This document shows positions 7,332 to 16,133 of a stretch of DNA of 64,000 bases, piece by piece. The translations under genes were made by a program, and so were the position numbers. The notes below the pieces were generated by a model. It ran no database searches, had not been told where the DNA came from, and saw nothing but the letters and a program-made list of their open reading frames with translations. This stretch comes from Sagittula sp048553715. GTDB taxonomy: Bacteria; Pseudomonadota; Alphaproteobacteria; Rhodobacterales; Rhodobacteraceae. Where the stretch lies: assembly GCF_048553715.1 (NCBI RefSeq), contig NZ_JBLZNC010000005.1, positions 1 to 64,000 of the forward strand. Reading direction: 5' to 3'. Each line of letters starts with the position of its first letter. Within the stretch, counting starts at the first letter, position 1.

Positions 7332-9623
7332 TCAGCCGTAGTGGCCCACCGGTGTGCCTGCGATGGCGGCCATGTTCAGCAGGCCGCGTGCGGTGATCGA
7401 CGGGGTCACGATATGGGCGCGGTTGCCCATGCCCATCAGGATCGGCCCGACTTCCAGACCACCGGCCTTCATTTTCAGGATGTTGCGCGTGGCAGAGGCC
7501 GCATCCGACGACCCGAAGACCAGCACATTCGCAGCCCCCTGCATGCGGTTCGACGGCAGCAGACGTTCACGCAGATCCGGATCCAGCGCCGCGTCCACGT
7601 TCATCTCTCCCTCGTAGCAGAAGTCGCATTCCAGCGAATCGAGGATTTCCAGCGCCTCGCGCAGACGGGGGCCGGACCCTTCGGCCTGATTGCCAAAGGA
7701 CGACTGCGAGCAGAAGGCCACGTTCGGTTTCAGGCCAAAGCGGCGCACGTGACGCGCCGCACCGCGGGCTGTCAGCGCCAGCTGTTCCGGCGTGGGGGCC
7801 TGATTGACGTGGGTGTCCGCGATAAACAGCGGCCCGTCCTCGAGGATCATCAACGACAGCGCGCCCTGCGGGTGATGCGCCTTGGTGCCCAGAACCTGAC
7901 GGACGTAGTTCAAATGCCAGCGATATTCACCAAAGGTGCCGCAGATCAGCGAGTCCGCCTCGTCACGGTGCACCATGACCGCCCCGATGGCGGTGGTATT
8001 GGTGCGCATGACGGCCCGCGCCAGATCCGGTGTCACCCCGCGCCGCGCCATGATCTGGTGGTAGGTTTCCCAATAATCGCGGTAGCGCGGATCGTTTTCG
8101 GGGTTCACCACGTGGAAGTCCTGACCGGGGCGGATTTTCAGGCCGAAACGTTCGCAGCGGCTTTCCATGACCTCGGGGCGACCGATCAGAATGGGGGTTT
8201 CGGTGGTTTCTTCCAGAATGGCCTGTGCGGCGCGCAGCACGCGCTCATCCTCGCCCTCGGCAAAGACGATGCGGCGGGCGGCGGTGGCGGCAGCTTCAAA
8301 CACGGGGCGCATCAGCATCGAGGATTTGAAGACCGAGGCGTCAAGCTGCTGCTTGTATGCCTTGATGTCCTCCAGCGGGCGCTCGGCCACGCCGGTGTCC
8401 ATGGCAGCCTGCGCAACGGCGGTCGACACCACGCCGGACAGACGCGGGTCAAACGGCTTGGGGATCAGATAATCGGCGCCAAAGGTCAGCTGTTCGCCAC
8501 GATAGGCCGCGGCCGCTTCGGCGCTGGTGGTGGCGCGCGCCAGTTCGGCAATGCCTTTGACGCAGGCGATCTTCATCTCGTCGTTGATCGTAGTGGCGCC
8601 CACGTCCAGCGCGCCACGGAAGATAAACGGGAAACACAGCACGTTGTTGACCTGATTGGGAAAATCGCTGCGTCCGGTGGCGATGATGGCATCCGGCACC
8701 GCCTCGCGCGCAAGGTCGGGCAGGATCTCGGGGTTGGGGTTGGCCAGCGCAAAGATCACCGGCTTGGCGGTCATTTTCTTGACGTGTTCGGGTTTCAGAA
8801 CGTTCGGTCCCGACAGGCCAAGGAACAGGTCCGCGCCGTCGATCACCTCGTCCAGCGTGCGCTTGTCCGAGGCCTGGGCAAAGGCCGCCTTTTGCGGGTT
8901 CATATCCTCGGTGCGGCCTTCGTAGACCAGTCCGTGAATGTCGCACAGCCAGATGTTTTCGCGTTTGACGCCCAGTTTTACCAGCATATTCAGGCAGGCA
9001 ATGCCCGCCGCCCCGCCACCGGTGGAGACGATCTTGATGTCCTCGAACCGCTTGCCGGCCACATGCAGCGCGTTGGTCGCGGCGGCACCCACAACGATGG
9101 CGGTGCCGTGCTGGTCGTCGTGAAAGACGGGAATGTTCATCCGCTCGCGGCAGATCTGTTCAACGATAAAGCAGTCGGGCGCTTTGATGTCTTCGAGGTT
9201 GATCGCGCCAAAGGTCGGCTCCAGCGCGCAGACGATGTCGGCCAGTTTTTCAGGGTCGGGCTGGTCGAGCTCGATGTCGAAACAGTCGATGCCCGCGAAT
9301 TTCTTGAACAGGACGGCCTTGCCTTCCATCACCGGCTTCGACGCGAGCGCGCCGATGTTGCCAAGGCCCAGCACGGCGGTGCCGTTCGACACAACGGCCA
9401 CAAGGTTGCCGCGTGTGGTGTATTTGCGCGCGGCGGTTGGGTCTGCCTTGATCTCGATGCAGGCCTCGGCCACGCCGGGAGAATAGGCGCGCGACAGGTC
9501 GCGGCCATTGGCCATCGGCTTGGTGGCGCGGATTTCCAGCTTACCGGGCTTGGGGTTTTCGTGGTAATGCAGCGCCGCCTCGCGGAGGGTATCCTTGGCG
9601 GTGTCTTGGCTTTGGTCGCTCAT
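7332..9623 (-). CDS. maeB: NADP-dependent malic enzyme with C-terminal phosphotransacetylase-like domain
   Basis: A 763-residue MaeB-type enzyme that oxidatively decarboxylates malate to pyruvate with NADP. The N-terminal part holds the malic domain (AYSPGVAEAC near the start, FHDDQHGTA, a GGGAAG nucleotide-binding segment). From about residue 430 the protein resembles phosphate acetyltransferase (GEDERVLRAA, later LGTKAHHPQGALSLM and FGSSDAASATRN), which in this family serves acetyl-CoA sensing rather than catalysis. The length is typical. The start is the ATG after CCGGAGGC; an in-frame extension of 69 codons upstream is not conserved-looking. It sits upstream of and in the same direction as prpE, and is divergent from cdd. 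Confidence 0.95.
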   Translation of the reverse strand: MSDQSQDTAKDTLREAALHYHENPKPGKLEIRATKPMANGRDLSRAYSPGVAEACIEIKADPTAARKYTTRGNLVAVVSNGTAVLGLGNIGALASKPVMEGKAVLFKKFAGIDCFDIELDQPDPEKLADIVCALEPTFGAINLEDIKAPDCFIVEQICRERMNIPVFHDDQHGTAIVVGAAATNALHVAGKRFEDIKIVSTGGGAAGIACLNMLVKLGVKRENIWLCDIHGLVYEGRTEDMNPQKAAFAQASDKRTLDEVIDGADLFLGLSGPNVLKPEHVKKMTAKPVIFALANPNPEILPDLAREAVPDAIIATGRSDFPNQVNNVLCFPFIFRGALDVGATTINDEMKIACVKGIAELARATTSAEAAAAYRGEQLTFGADYLIPKPFDPRLSGVVSTAVAQAAMDTGVAERPLEDIKAYKQQLDASVFKSSMLMRPVFEAAATAARRIVFAEGEDERVLRAAQAILEETTETPILIGRPEVMESRCERFGLKIRPGQDFHVVNPENDPRYRDYWETYHQIMARRGVTPDLARAVMRTNTTAIGAVMVHRDEADSLICGTFGEYRWHLNYVRQVLGTKAHHPQGALSLMILEDGPLFIADTHVNQAPTPEQLALTARGAARHVRRFGLKPNVAFCSQSSFGNQAEGSGPRLREALEILDSLECDFCYEGEMNVDAALDPDLRERLLPSNRMQGAANVLVFGSSDAASATRNILKMKAGGLEVGPILMGMGNRAHIVTPSITARGLLNMAAIAGTPVGHYG

Positions 9624-9880
9624 CGGGGGCCTCCGGTAAAGTTTGTTTAGCGTTGAACAAATGCGCAATCTGACGTGACGTCGCGATAGCAGGAGCCATA
9701 GGCGAATGCCAAGGCAGAGCAGACATGTCCGTGCAGAAAAGCCGCAAAAGGGATTAAATTTCCGTTCCCTTAAGCGATGGGCTGAACCGGGCAAAATTGC
9801 ACAGGCCTTCCGTCGGGGGCGGGGTTGCAAATGTCGGGGCGGCTCAGCAACATACCGTGATCAAAATTCTGGAGTGTCCT

Positions 9881-10273
9881 ATGTCTTTGGCTGATGCCGC
9901 ACGCGCGGTGCGCGAAAACGCCTATGCGCCTTATTCCCAGTTCAAGGTCGGGGCCGCGCTGCGCACCCCGTCTGGTGCGATCTATGCAGGCTGCAACGTC
10001 GAAAACGTGGCCTACCCCGAAGGCACCTGCGCGGAAGCAGGGGCAATCGCGGCAATGATTGCTGCGGGCGAGACCGAAATCACCGAGGCCTATGTGATCG
10101 CGGACAGCCCCGCGCCCGTGCCGCCCTGCGGCGGGTGCCGCCAGAAGCTGCGGGAGTTTGCCAAGGGAGATGTGAAAATCACCATGGCAACGACCGATGG
10201 GAAAACGCAGGTCATCACCGTCACGGATCTGCTGCCGGGGGCGTTTACCAACGACCATATGGACAACGGCTGA
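9881..10273 (+). CDS. cdd: Cytidine deaminase
   Basis: A 130-residue zinc enzyme of the small homotetrameric class that converts cytidine and deoxycytidine to uridine and deoxyuridine. The zinc and catalytic residues are C50-A-E52 (GTCAEAGAI) and P-C83-G-G-C86. The substrate motif NVENVAYPEGTC spans 39-50. The start ATG is preceded by CTGGAG; an upstream in-frame ATG would add 28 residues that do not fit the family. It is the first gene of a five-gene nucleoside-salvage operon and overlaps deoA by one base. Confidence 0.95.
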   Translation: MSLADAARAVRENAYAPYSQFKVGAALRTPSGAIYAGCNVENVAYPEGTCAEAGAIAAMIAAGETEITEAYVIADSPAPVPPCGGCRQKLREFAKGDVKITMATTDGKTQVITVTDLLPGAFTNDHMDNG

Positions 10274-11562
10274 TGGACGCGCGCACGGTGATTGGCCGAT
10301 TGCGGCGCGGCGAAGACCCGCAGCCGTCGGAACTGGCGTGGTTTGCGGCGGGGCTTGCCTCTGGCGGGGTGAGCGACGCGCAGGCCGGCGCCTTTGCCAT
10401 GGGCGTGTGCCTGCGTGGGCTGTCTGATGCGGGCCGCGTGGCGCTGACGCTGGCCATGCGCGATTCCGGTGATGTTTTGAACTGGGATCTTGACGGACCG
10501 GTGGTCGACAAACATTCCACCGGAGGTGTCGGCGATTGTGTGTCGCTGGTTCTGGCTCCGATGCTGGCCGCCTGTGGCGTCTATGTGCCGATGATCTCGG
10601 GGCGGGGCTTGGGTCACACGGGCGGCACCCTTGATAAGCTGGAGGCCATTCCCGGCTATTCTGTGTCCCCGGACGAGGATCGCTTGCGTCGGGTGGTGTC
10701 GGAGGTGGGCTGCGCCATTGTCAGCGCCTCTGGCGATATCGCGCCTGCGGACAAACGTCTGTATGCGGTGCGCGACGTGTCTGCCACGGTCGAAAGCCTT
10801 GATCTGATCACGGCCTCGATCCTGTCCAAGAAGCTGGCAGCCGGTTTGCAGTCCTTGGTGCTGGATGTGAAATGCGGCTCCGGCGCATTTATGAAAACGC
10901 CCGAAGATGCGCGCGCCTTGGCGCAGGCGCTGGTCAGCACGGCCAATGCAGCGGGCTGCCCGACCTCGGCGCTGATCACCGATATGTCGCAACCTCTGGT
11001 GCCCAGCCTTGGCAACGCGCTGGAGGTGGAGCTGTGCATGCAGGTTCTGACCACGGCGCAAGGCGGGCCGCTGCGCGATCTGTGCCTGTCGCTCGGGGCG
11101 GAGCTGTTGCACACCGCTGGCATCGATGGCGGAACCGAGCGGCTGGAACGCGCGCTGGACAGTGGCGCGGCCGCCGAACGTTTTGGCAAAATGGTGCACG
11201 CGCTGGGCGGGCCGGTGGATTTTGTCGAGAACTGGCAAAGGCTTTTGCCCGAAGCGCCGGTCATCCGCGAGGTCACCGCACAGCAATCCGGCACGGTCAG
11301 CGCGATTGATGGCGAGGCCTTGGGCCTGGCCGTGGTCGATCTGGGCGGCGGGCGTCGGGTGGAAACCGATCCCGTTAATCCGGCTGTTGGCCTGACAGAG
11401 GTCGTGCGGCTTGGCGCCCAAGTGGAAAAGGGGCAGCCGCTGGCCCGCATCCACGCCGCGCGCGAAGAGCACGCCGATCAGGCCGCCGCTGCCGTGCGCG
11501 CGGCGATCACCTATGGTGCGCCCTGCGCGCAGCCCCCTTTGGTTCTGGAGCGTATCGGATGA
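10273..11562 (+). CDS. deoA: Thymidine (pyrimidine-nucleoside) phosphorylase
   Basis: A 429-residue phosphorylase that cleaves thymidine or deoxyuridine with phosphate, releasing the base and deoxyribose-1-phosphate. The signature DKHSTGGVGD is at 79-88 and the glycine-rich MISGRGLGHTGGTLDKLE follows near 107-124. The initiation codon overlaps the cdd stop, indicating translational coupling. The downstream gene deoB uses the sugar phosphate formed here, and upp can recover the released uracil. Confidence 0.93.
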   Translation: MDARTVIGRLRRGEDPQPSELAWFAAGLASGGVSDAQAGAFAMGVCLRGLSDAGRVALTLAMRDSGDVLNWDLDGPVVDKHSTGGVGDCVSLVLAPMLAACGVYVPMISGRGLGHTGGTLDKLEAIPGYSVSPDEDRLRRVVSEVGCAIVSASGDIAPADKRLYAVRDVSATVESLDLITASILSKKLAAGLQSLVLDVKCGSGAFMKTPEDARALAQALVSTANAAGCPTSALITDMSQPLVPSLGNALEVELCMQVLTTAQGGPLRDLCLSLGAELLHTAGIDGGTERLERALDSGAAAERFGKMVHALGGPVDFVENWQRLLPEAPVIREVTAQQSGTVSAIDGEALGLAVVDLGGGRRVETDPVNPAVGLTEVVRLGAQVEKGQPLARIHAAREEHADQAAAAVRAAITYGAPCAQPPLVLERIG

Positions 11563-12770
11563 GCCGTGCATTCTTGGTTGTGATGGATTCGGTCGGGATC
11601 GGTGGTGCGCCGGATGCGGCGGCGTTCTTTAACGACAGCCGTCCTGACACAGGGGCCAACACGCTTGGCCATATCTTCGACGCCTGCGCAAAAGGGGCTG
11701 CCGAGGAGGGGCGCGGTGGTCCGTTGCATCTGCCGCATCTGGCGGCTTTGGGGCTGTATCACGCCGCGGATCTGGCCACGGGCGACAGCCGCGCTGTGCT
11801 GCCTGCCGATGCGATCACCGGACGCTGGGGCGCCGCGACAGAGCAGTCCAAGGGCAAGGACACACCGTCGGGCCATTGGGAGCTCGCCGGCCTGCCGGTG
11901 CCATGGGACTGGCATTACTTTCCCGATGCGCAGCCAGCCTTCCCGCCCGAGCTGATGGCCCGCGTCTGCGAGATCGCCGGAGTGGAGGGCACGCTGGCAA
12001 ATTGCCACGGGTCGGGGACGGTGATGATCGACCGCTTCGGGGCGGAGCATCTGCGCACTGGCCAGCCGATCTGCTACACCTCTGCCGACAGCGTGTTCCA
12101 GATCGCCGCGCATGAGGAACACTTTGGTCTCGACCGGCTGTATGCCCTGTGCGAGGCGCTGGCACCGATCCTGCACGGGATGAAGGTCGGTCGTGTGATT
12201 GCGCGCCCCTTTGTCGGCGAAGAAGGCAGCTTTGCCCGCACCACCAACCGGCACGACTACGCCATCACACCGCCCGCGCCGGTTCTGACCAATTGGGCGC
12301 AGGATGCGGGGCGCCATGTGCATGCCATAGGCAAGATTGGCGATATCTTTACCATGACCGGCATCGACAGCGTGGTCAAAGGCGCAGATGACGTTCTGAT
12401 GGGGCATCTGTTCGACGCGGTGGACCAGCAGCCTGACGGGTCGTTCACCTTCGCCAACTTCGTCGAATTCGACTCGCTTTACGGCCACCGCCGTGATGTG
12501 TCGGGCTATGCGCGCCATCTGGAATGGTTCGATGCCCAACTGGGCGCGCTGTTGCCACGTCTGGGCGCGGATGATCTGTTGGTCATCACCGCAGACCATG
12601 GCAATGACCCGACATGGACCGGCACGGACCACACCCGCGAACGGGTGCCGGTTCTGGTGGCGGGGCAGGGTGCAGGCCCCTTGGGGCAGGTGGCTTTTGT
12701 GGACGTCGCGGCCTCGATTGCGGCACATCTGGACATACCGGCACAAGGGCCGGGAAGGAGCTTCTTGTGA
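11559..12770 (+). CDS. deoB: Phosphopentomutase
   Basis: A 403-residue member of the alkaline phosphatase superfamily that interconverts (deoxy)ribose-1-phosphate and 5-phosphate. Metal-binding blocks are visible at the N-terminus (VVMDSVGIGGAPDA, 7-20) and near residues 345-362 (TADHGNDPTWTGTDHTRE). A GKDTPSGHWE segment near residue 100 holds the region of the catalytic threonine. The start overlaps the deoA stop by 4 nt (ATGA), and its own stop overlaps the following add start. Confidence 0.95.
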   Translation: MSRAFLVVMDSVGIGGAPDAAAFFNDSRPDTGANTLGHIFDACAKGAAEEGRGGPLHLPHLAALGLYHAADLATGDSRAVLPADAITGRWGAATEQSKGKDTPSGHWELAGLPVPWDWHYFPDAQPAFPPELMARVCEIAGVEGTLANCHGSGTVMIDRFGAEHLRTGQPICYTSADSVFQIAAHEEHFGLDRLYALCEALAPILHGMKVGRVIARPFVGEEGSFARTTNRHDYAITPPAPVLTNWAQDAGRHVHAIGKIGDIFTMTGIDSVVKGADDVLMGHLFDAVDQQPDGSFTFANFVEFDSLYGHRRDVSGYARHLEWFDAQLGALLPRLGADDLLVITADHGNDPTWTGTDHTRERVPVLVAGQGAGPLGQVAFVDVAASIAAHLDIPAQGPGRSFL

Positions 12771-13792
12771 GAGACCCGAACGAACCCATGACCGAGGAAG
12801 AGCTGCACACGGTTGTGCATCTGCCAAAGGTCGAGCTGCACACCCATTTCGAAGGCTGCGCGCCGCCTGCCTTTATCCGTGGGCTGGCCAAGGAAAAGAA
12901 GGTCGACCTGTCGAAGATCTTCCGCCCCGACGGGTCGTATGATTACCGCGACTTCTGGCATTTCCTCGAAGTGTACGAGGCCGCGACATCTGTGCTGAAG
13001 TCGCCTGAGGATTTCGCCCGCCTGTGCAAGGCCATCCTTGACGAAAGCGCGGATCAGGGGATCGTCTACCTCGAAAGCTTTATCAGTCCTGATTTCTGCG
13101 GTGGCGGTGATGTCGGCGCGTGGAAGGAATACCTGCACGCCATTCAGGACGCCGCCGCTGAGGCGCGGCGCGATCATGGCATCGTCATGCGCGGTGTCGT
13201 GACCTGTATCCGCCACTTTGGTCCCGAAAAGGCCAAGGACGCCGCGCGCTGCGCCGCCGAGACGGCAGGCGACTGGATCACCGGTTTTGGCATGGGCGGC
13301 GACGAAAAACAGGGCAAGCAGCGTGATTTTGCGTGGTCGTTCGATTGCGCGCGCGAGGCCGGCCTGAAGCTGACGACCCACGCGGGCGAATGGAACGGCC
13401 CGTCCGAGGTGCGCGACGCGGTTGAGGATCTGGGCGTGGATCGCATCGGTCACGGGGTGAACGCCCATAGCGACCCCGCGCTGATGGACCTGCTGGCAGA
13501 GCGCAACATCACGCTAGAGGTCTGTCCCGGGTCGAACGTGTTTCTGGGGGTGTTTGGAGCGCTGGATCAGCATCCCATCCAGAAGCTGCGCGCCCGTGGC
13601 GTGCCCGTGACGGTATCGACTGATGACCCGCCCTTTTTCCACACAACCATGAAGAAGGAATACGAAGCCCTTGCACGTACCTTCCGCTGGGGCGAAGAGG
13701 TGTTCAGAGAGTTGAACAAGACCGCCATCGACGCCGCATTCTGCGACGACACGACCCGCGCGGCGGTCACCAAGATATTGGAGCGCCCATGA
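12767..13792 (+). CDS. add: Adenosine deaminase
   Basis: A 341-residue zinc-dependent deaminase that turns adenosine and deoxyadenosine into inosine forms. Zinc-binding histidines are in VELHTHFEG (H25, H27), with the catalytic THAGEW block near 205, DRIGHG near 226 and the STDDPPFF aspartates near 283. The start is taken as GTG at 12767, because it overlaps the deoB stop by 4 nt and has GGAAGGAG 8 nt upstream; the first ATG (12788) would remove seven residues. It is the only purine-specific step in an otherwise pyrimidine and sugar operon. Confidence 0.93.
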   Translation: MRDPNEPMTEEELHTVVHLPKVELHTHFEGCAPPAFIRGLAKEKKVDLSKIFRPDGSYDYRDFWHFLEVYEAATSVLKSPEDFARLCKAILDESADQGIVYLESFISPDFCGGGDVGAWKEYLHAIQDAAAEARRDHGIVMRGVVTCIRHFGPEKAKDAARCAAETAGDWITGFGMGGDEKQGKQRDFAWSFDCAREAGLKLTTHAGEWNGPSEVRDAVEDLGVDRIGHGVNAHSDPALMDLLAERNITLEVCPGSNVFLGVFGALDQHPIQKLRARGVPVTVSTDDPPFFHTTMKKEYEALARTFRWGEEVFRELNKTAIDAAFCDDTTRAAVTKILERP

Positions 13793-14421
13793 CACAGCAT
13801 CTTACCGTCGTTGATCACCCTCTGGTTCAGCACAAACTGTCGATCATGCGAAACAAGGACACCTCGACCGCGTCCTTTCGTCAGTTGCTGCGCGAAATCA
13901 GCCACTTGCTGGCCTATGAGGTGACGCGCGACCTGCCGGTGACCGGTGTGAAGATCCAGACCCCCATGTGCGAGATGGACGCCCCCATGATCGAGGGCAA
14001 GAAGCTGGCGCTGGTGTCGATCCTGCGGGCCGGCAATGGCTTGCTGGACGGCATTCTGGAACTGATTCCGGCGGCACGGGTGGGGTTCATCGGCCTGTAC
14101 CGCGATGAGGAAACGCTCAAACCCGTCGAATACTATAACAAGCTGCCCTCCAATCTGGAGGATCGGCTGACCATTGTGGTGGACCCGATGCTGGCCACGG
14201 GGAACTCCTCGGCGGCAGCGATCGACATGGTGAAGGCTGCTGGCGCCAAGAACATCATCTTCTTGTGCCTGCTGGCCGCGCCCGAGGGCGTCGCACGGAT
14301 GAAAGAGGTGCACCCGGACGTGCCGGTGGTCACCGCATCGCTGGACGAAAAGCTCAATGAGCAGGGGTACATCATCCCAGGTCTTGGCGACGCGGGCGAC
14401 CGCATGTTCGGCACCAAGTAG
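13789..14421 (+). CDS. upp: Uracil phosphoribosyltransferase
   Basis: A 210-residue enzyme that joins uracil to PRPP to give UMP, completing pyrimidine salvage after cdd and deoA. The PRPP-binding loop VDPMLATGNSSA spans 131-142, SILRAGNGLLDG (77-88) is the flexible loop region and the C-terminus IIPGLGDAGDRMFGTK is characteristic. The start overlaps the add stop by 4 nt. It is the last gene of the operon, followed by a strong terminator. Confidence 0.96.
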   Translation: MTQHLTVVDHPLVQHKLSIMRNKDTSTASFRQLLREISHLLAYEVTRDLPVTGVKIQTPMCEMDAPMIEGKKLALVSILRAGNGLLDGILELIPAARVGFIGLYRDEETLKPVEYYNKLPSNLEDRLTIVVDPMLATGNSSAAAIDMVKAAGAKNIIFLCLLAAPEGVARMKEVHPDVPVVTASLDEKLNEQGYIIPGLGDAGDRMFGTK

Positions 14422-14445
14422 CCGTTTCTGCAACGCTGACGGATC

Positions 14446-14479
14446 AACCGGCAGGGCATCGCGCCCTTGCCGGTTTTTC
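14446..14479 (+). terminator. Rho-independent terminator after upp
   Basis: An inverted repeat with arms AACCGGCAGGG and CCCTTGCCGGTT is followed by TTTTT, starting 24 nt after the upp stop. It closes the cdd-deoA-deoB-add-upp operon. Confidence 0.85.
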
Positions 14480-14748
14480 TATGTCTGCTGATTCGGAATC
14501 CGAGAGCTTTTCCCGCTTCTGAAACATGATCTGTGCATGGTTTCGGGGTGTTCGCAGGCTTGCGGAAAAAGACCGTTTCCATTTTGCAGCTTTATTTTGT
14601 GCCCAAAATGGGGCGATTCTGCGGCGGGCTGATACTATCACTTGATGATGGCCGCCGATGGGGCGGTTCTGTCGTCGTGTTAATTTTTCAAAGCTTTACA
14701 GGCGCATGCGGCTGCGTCATTGTGTGTGGTACATCTGTGGGGGCAGAC
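14480..14748. other. Non-coding stretch upstream of the SPOR gene
   Basis: Together with the preceding terminator this makes a gap of 327 nt without a credible gene. It is AT-richer than its surroundings. It contains gattcggaatc at 14490-14500, a short palindrome holding two overlapping GANTC (CcrM methylation) sites. The rest probably contains the promoter of the downstream SPOR-domain gene. I could not identify a -35/-10 pair with confidence. Confidence 0.5.
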
Positions 14749-16074
14749 ATGACGATAAAGAATATGGCGCTTTGCGCCACAGTTTTGACCTATTTTACCG
14801 GATTTGCGCAGCCCGTGGCGGCGCAGTCCGATCTGCCAGTGAACTTTCCACCGGCCAGCTTTGACGGGTCCCAGTTTGTGGATAACGCAGGCTGTGTTTT
14901 TGTCCGCGCGGGCTTTGACGGGAATGTCACTTGGGTGCCGCGCGTGACGCGCGCACGCACCCACGTTTGCGGCCAAAGTCCGACATTCGGGGGCGTGGCA
15001 ACGGCCTCTGCTCCGGCGGCACAGCCCGCACCAGCACCCCGCGCGGAGCCGGTGCAAATCACATTGCCTGCGCCGGTTGCTACAGCTGCGGCCCCGGCCG
15101 CCGCGCCGAAACCCGCACCTGTCGTGCGCCGCACGGCCACGACTGTCGCCACAGCGCGCAGCGCGCCGCAGGTGATCAAGGCCCCGGCCTCCAAACCCGT
15201 TGCCGCGCAGCCACCCCGCGTGGTCCGTGCCGTGCCGCAGGTGGCCAACCCCGCGCCCACGGCCGCGATCAACAGCAACCTGCAGCCGGTGCGCATTGGC
15301 AGCCGCGAGGCCTGCTCTGCGGGCAAGACCTACCGTGTCGTAAACGGCAAACGTCTGGATGTGCGCTGCGGCCCGCAAACCGGACCCGTGGTCGAGGTGA
15401 TCCGTCGCGGCGATGCGCCGACCGACGGGGCGAATGTGCATTACAACCGCTCGTCATGGCAGGGGTCATCCCTGTCGCCGCAAACGCGGATCGTGCCGCG
15501 CGCCGTGTTCGAAGACAAAGGCGCGCAGATCGCGCATGTGCCGCAGGGGTACAAGCCCGCGTGGAGCGACGACCGCCTGAACCCGTACCGTGGTGTGCAA
15601 ACCGTTGCGGGTTACCGCGACACGCAGGCCATCTGGTCCAATCAGGTGCCGCGCCGCTTGGTGTCGCGCGCGAACGAGGGGCGGTCCTTCCCGGGGAACC
15701 TCTGGACCCGCAAGTACAAGCACGAGGTCAAGGACCCCACCATTGCTTACGACGCGAATGTGCCCTATCCGCCGGCGCGTGTTCAGGCGAAATACGCACA
15801 TCAGGCGCAGTACCGCACATCGGTTTTGTCGACCAAAGGCAGCGACGCCGCCCGCAGCTATGTGGAAATCGGTGTCTTCTCGACCGCGCCCAAGGCGCAG
15901 GCCGCCGTCCAGCGGCTTGCCTCTGCAGGGCTGGCCGTGCGCGCGGCGACCGTGTCACACAACGGGCAAAGCATGCAGAAACTGCGGGTTGGGCCGTTTG
16001 CCTCCGCAGCTTCGGCGCAGGCCGCGCTGTCTGCGGTGCATTCGGTGGGCTATCGCCAAGCCTACATCCGCTGA
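14749..16074 (+). CDS. Secreted SPOR-domain protein
   Basis: A 441-residue exported protein. Residues 1-26 form a signal peptide ending VAAQ. A Cys-containing N-terminal segment (about 45-72) is followed by a low-complexity Ala/Pro linker (about 80-180), and the C-terminal 75 residues form a SPOR domain (from ARSYVEIGVF to YRQAYIR). SPOR domains bind denuded septal peptidoglycan, so a role in cell division or wall remodelling is inferred. No enzymatic domain is visible. The start ATG follows GTGGGGGC; the frame is open 72 codons further upstream without a signal-peptide-like N-terminus. Confidence 0.85.
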   Translation: MTIKNMALCATVLTYFTGFAQPVAAQSDLPVNFPPASFDGSQFVDNAGCVFVRAGFDGNVTWVPRVTRARTHVCGQSPTFGGVATASAPAAQPAPAPRAEPVQITLPAPVATAAAPAAAPKPAPVVRRTATTVATARSAPQVIKAPASKPVAAQPPRVVRAVPQVANPAPTAAINSNLQPVRIGSREACSAGKTYRVVNGKRLDVRCGPQTGPVVEVIRRGDAPTDGANVHYNRSSWQGSSLSPQTRIVPRAVFEDKGAQIAHVPQGYKPAWSDDRLNPYRGVQTVAGYRDTQAIWSNQVPRRLVSRANEGRSFPGNLWTRKYKHEVKDPTIAYDANVPYPPARVQAKYAHQAQYRTSVLSTKGSDAARSYVEIGVFSTAPKAQAAVQRLASAGLAVRAATVSHNGQSMQKLRVGPFASAASAQAALSAVHSVGYRQAYIR

Positions 16075-16095
16075 AACCCGATCAGTACAGCATAG

Positions 16096-16120
16096 AAACC
16101 CCGCCACTGGCGGGGTTTTT
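16096..16120 (+). terminator. Rho-independent terminator after SPOR gene
   Basis: A 10-bp stem AAACCCCGCC / GGCGGGGTTT with a 3-nt loop runs into TTTTT, 21 nt after the stop codon and just before the convergent gene that ends at 16134. Confidence 0.85.
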
Positions 16121-16133
16121 GCGTCCTTGGGGA

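Noticed and set aside
5423..9650. Long plus-strand open frames opposite prpE (5423-7066) and maeB (7173-9650)
   Set aside because: The minus strand carries full-length conserved enzymes with good ribosome sites; the antisense products are His/Gln/Gly-rich noise.
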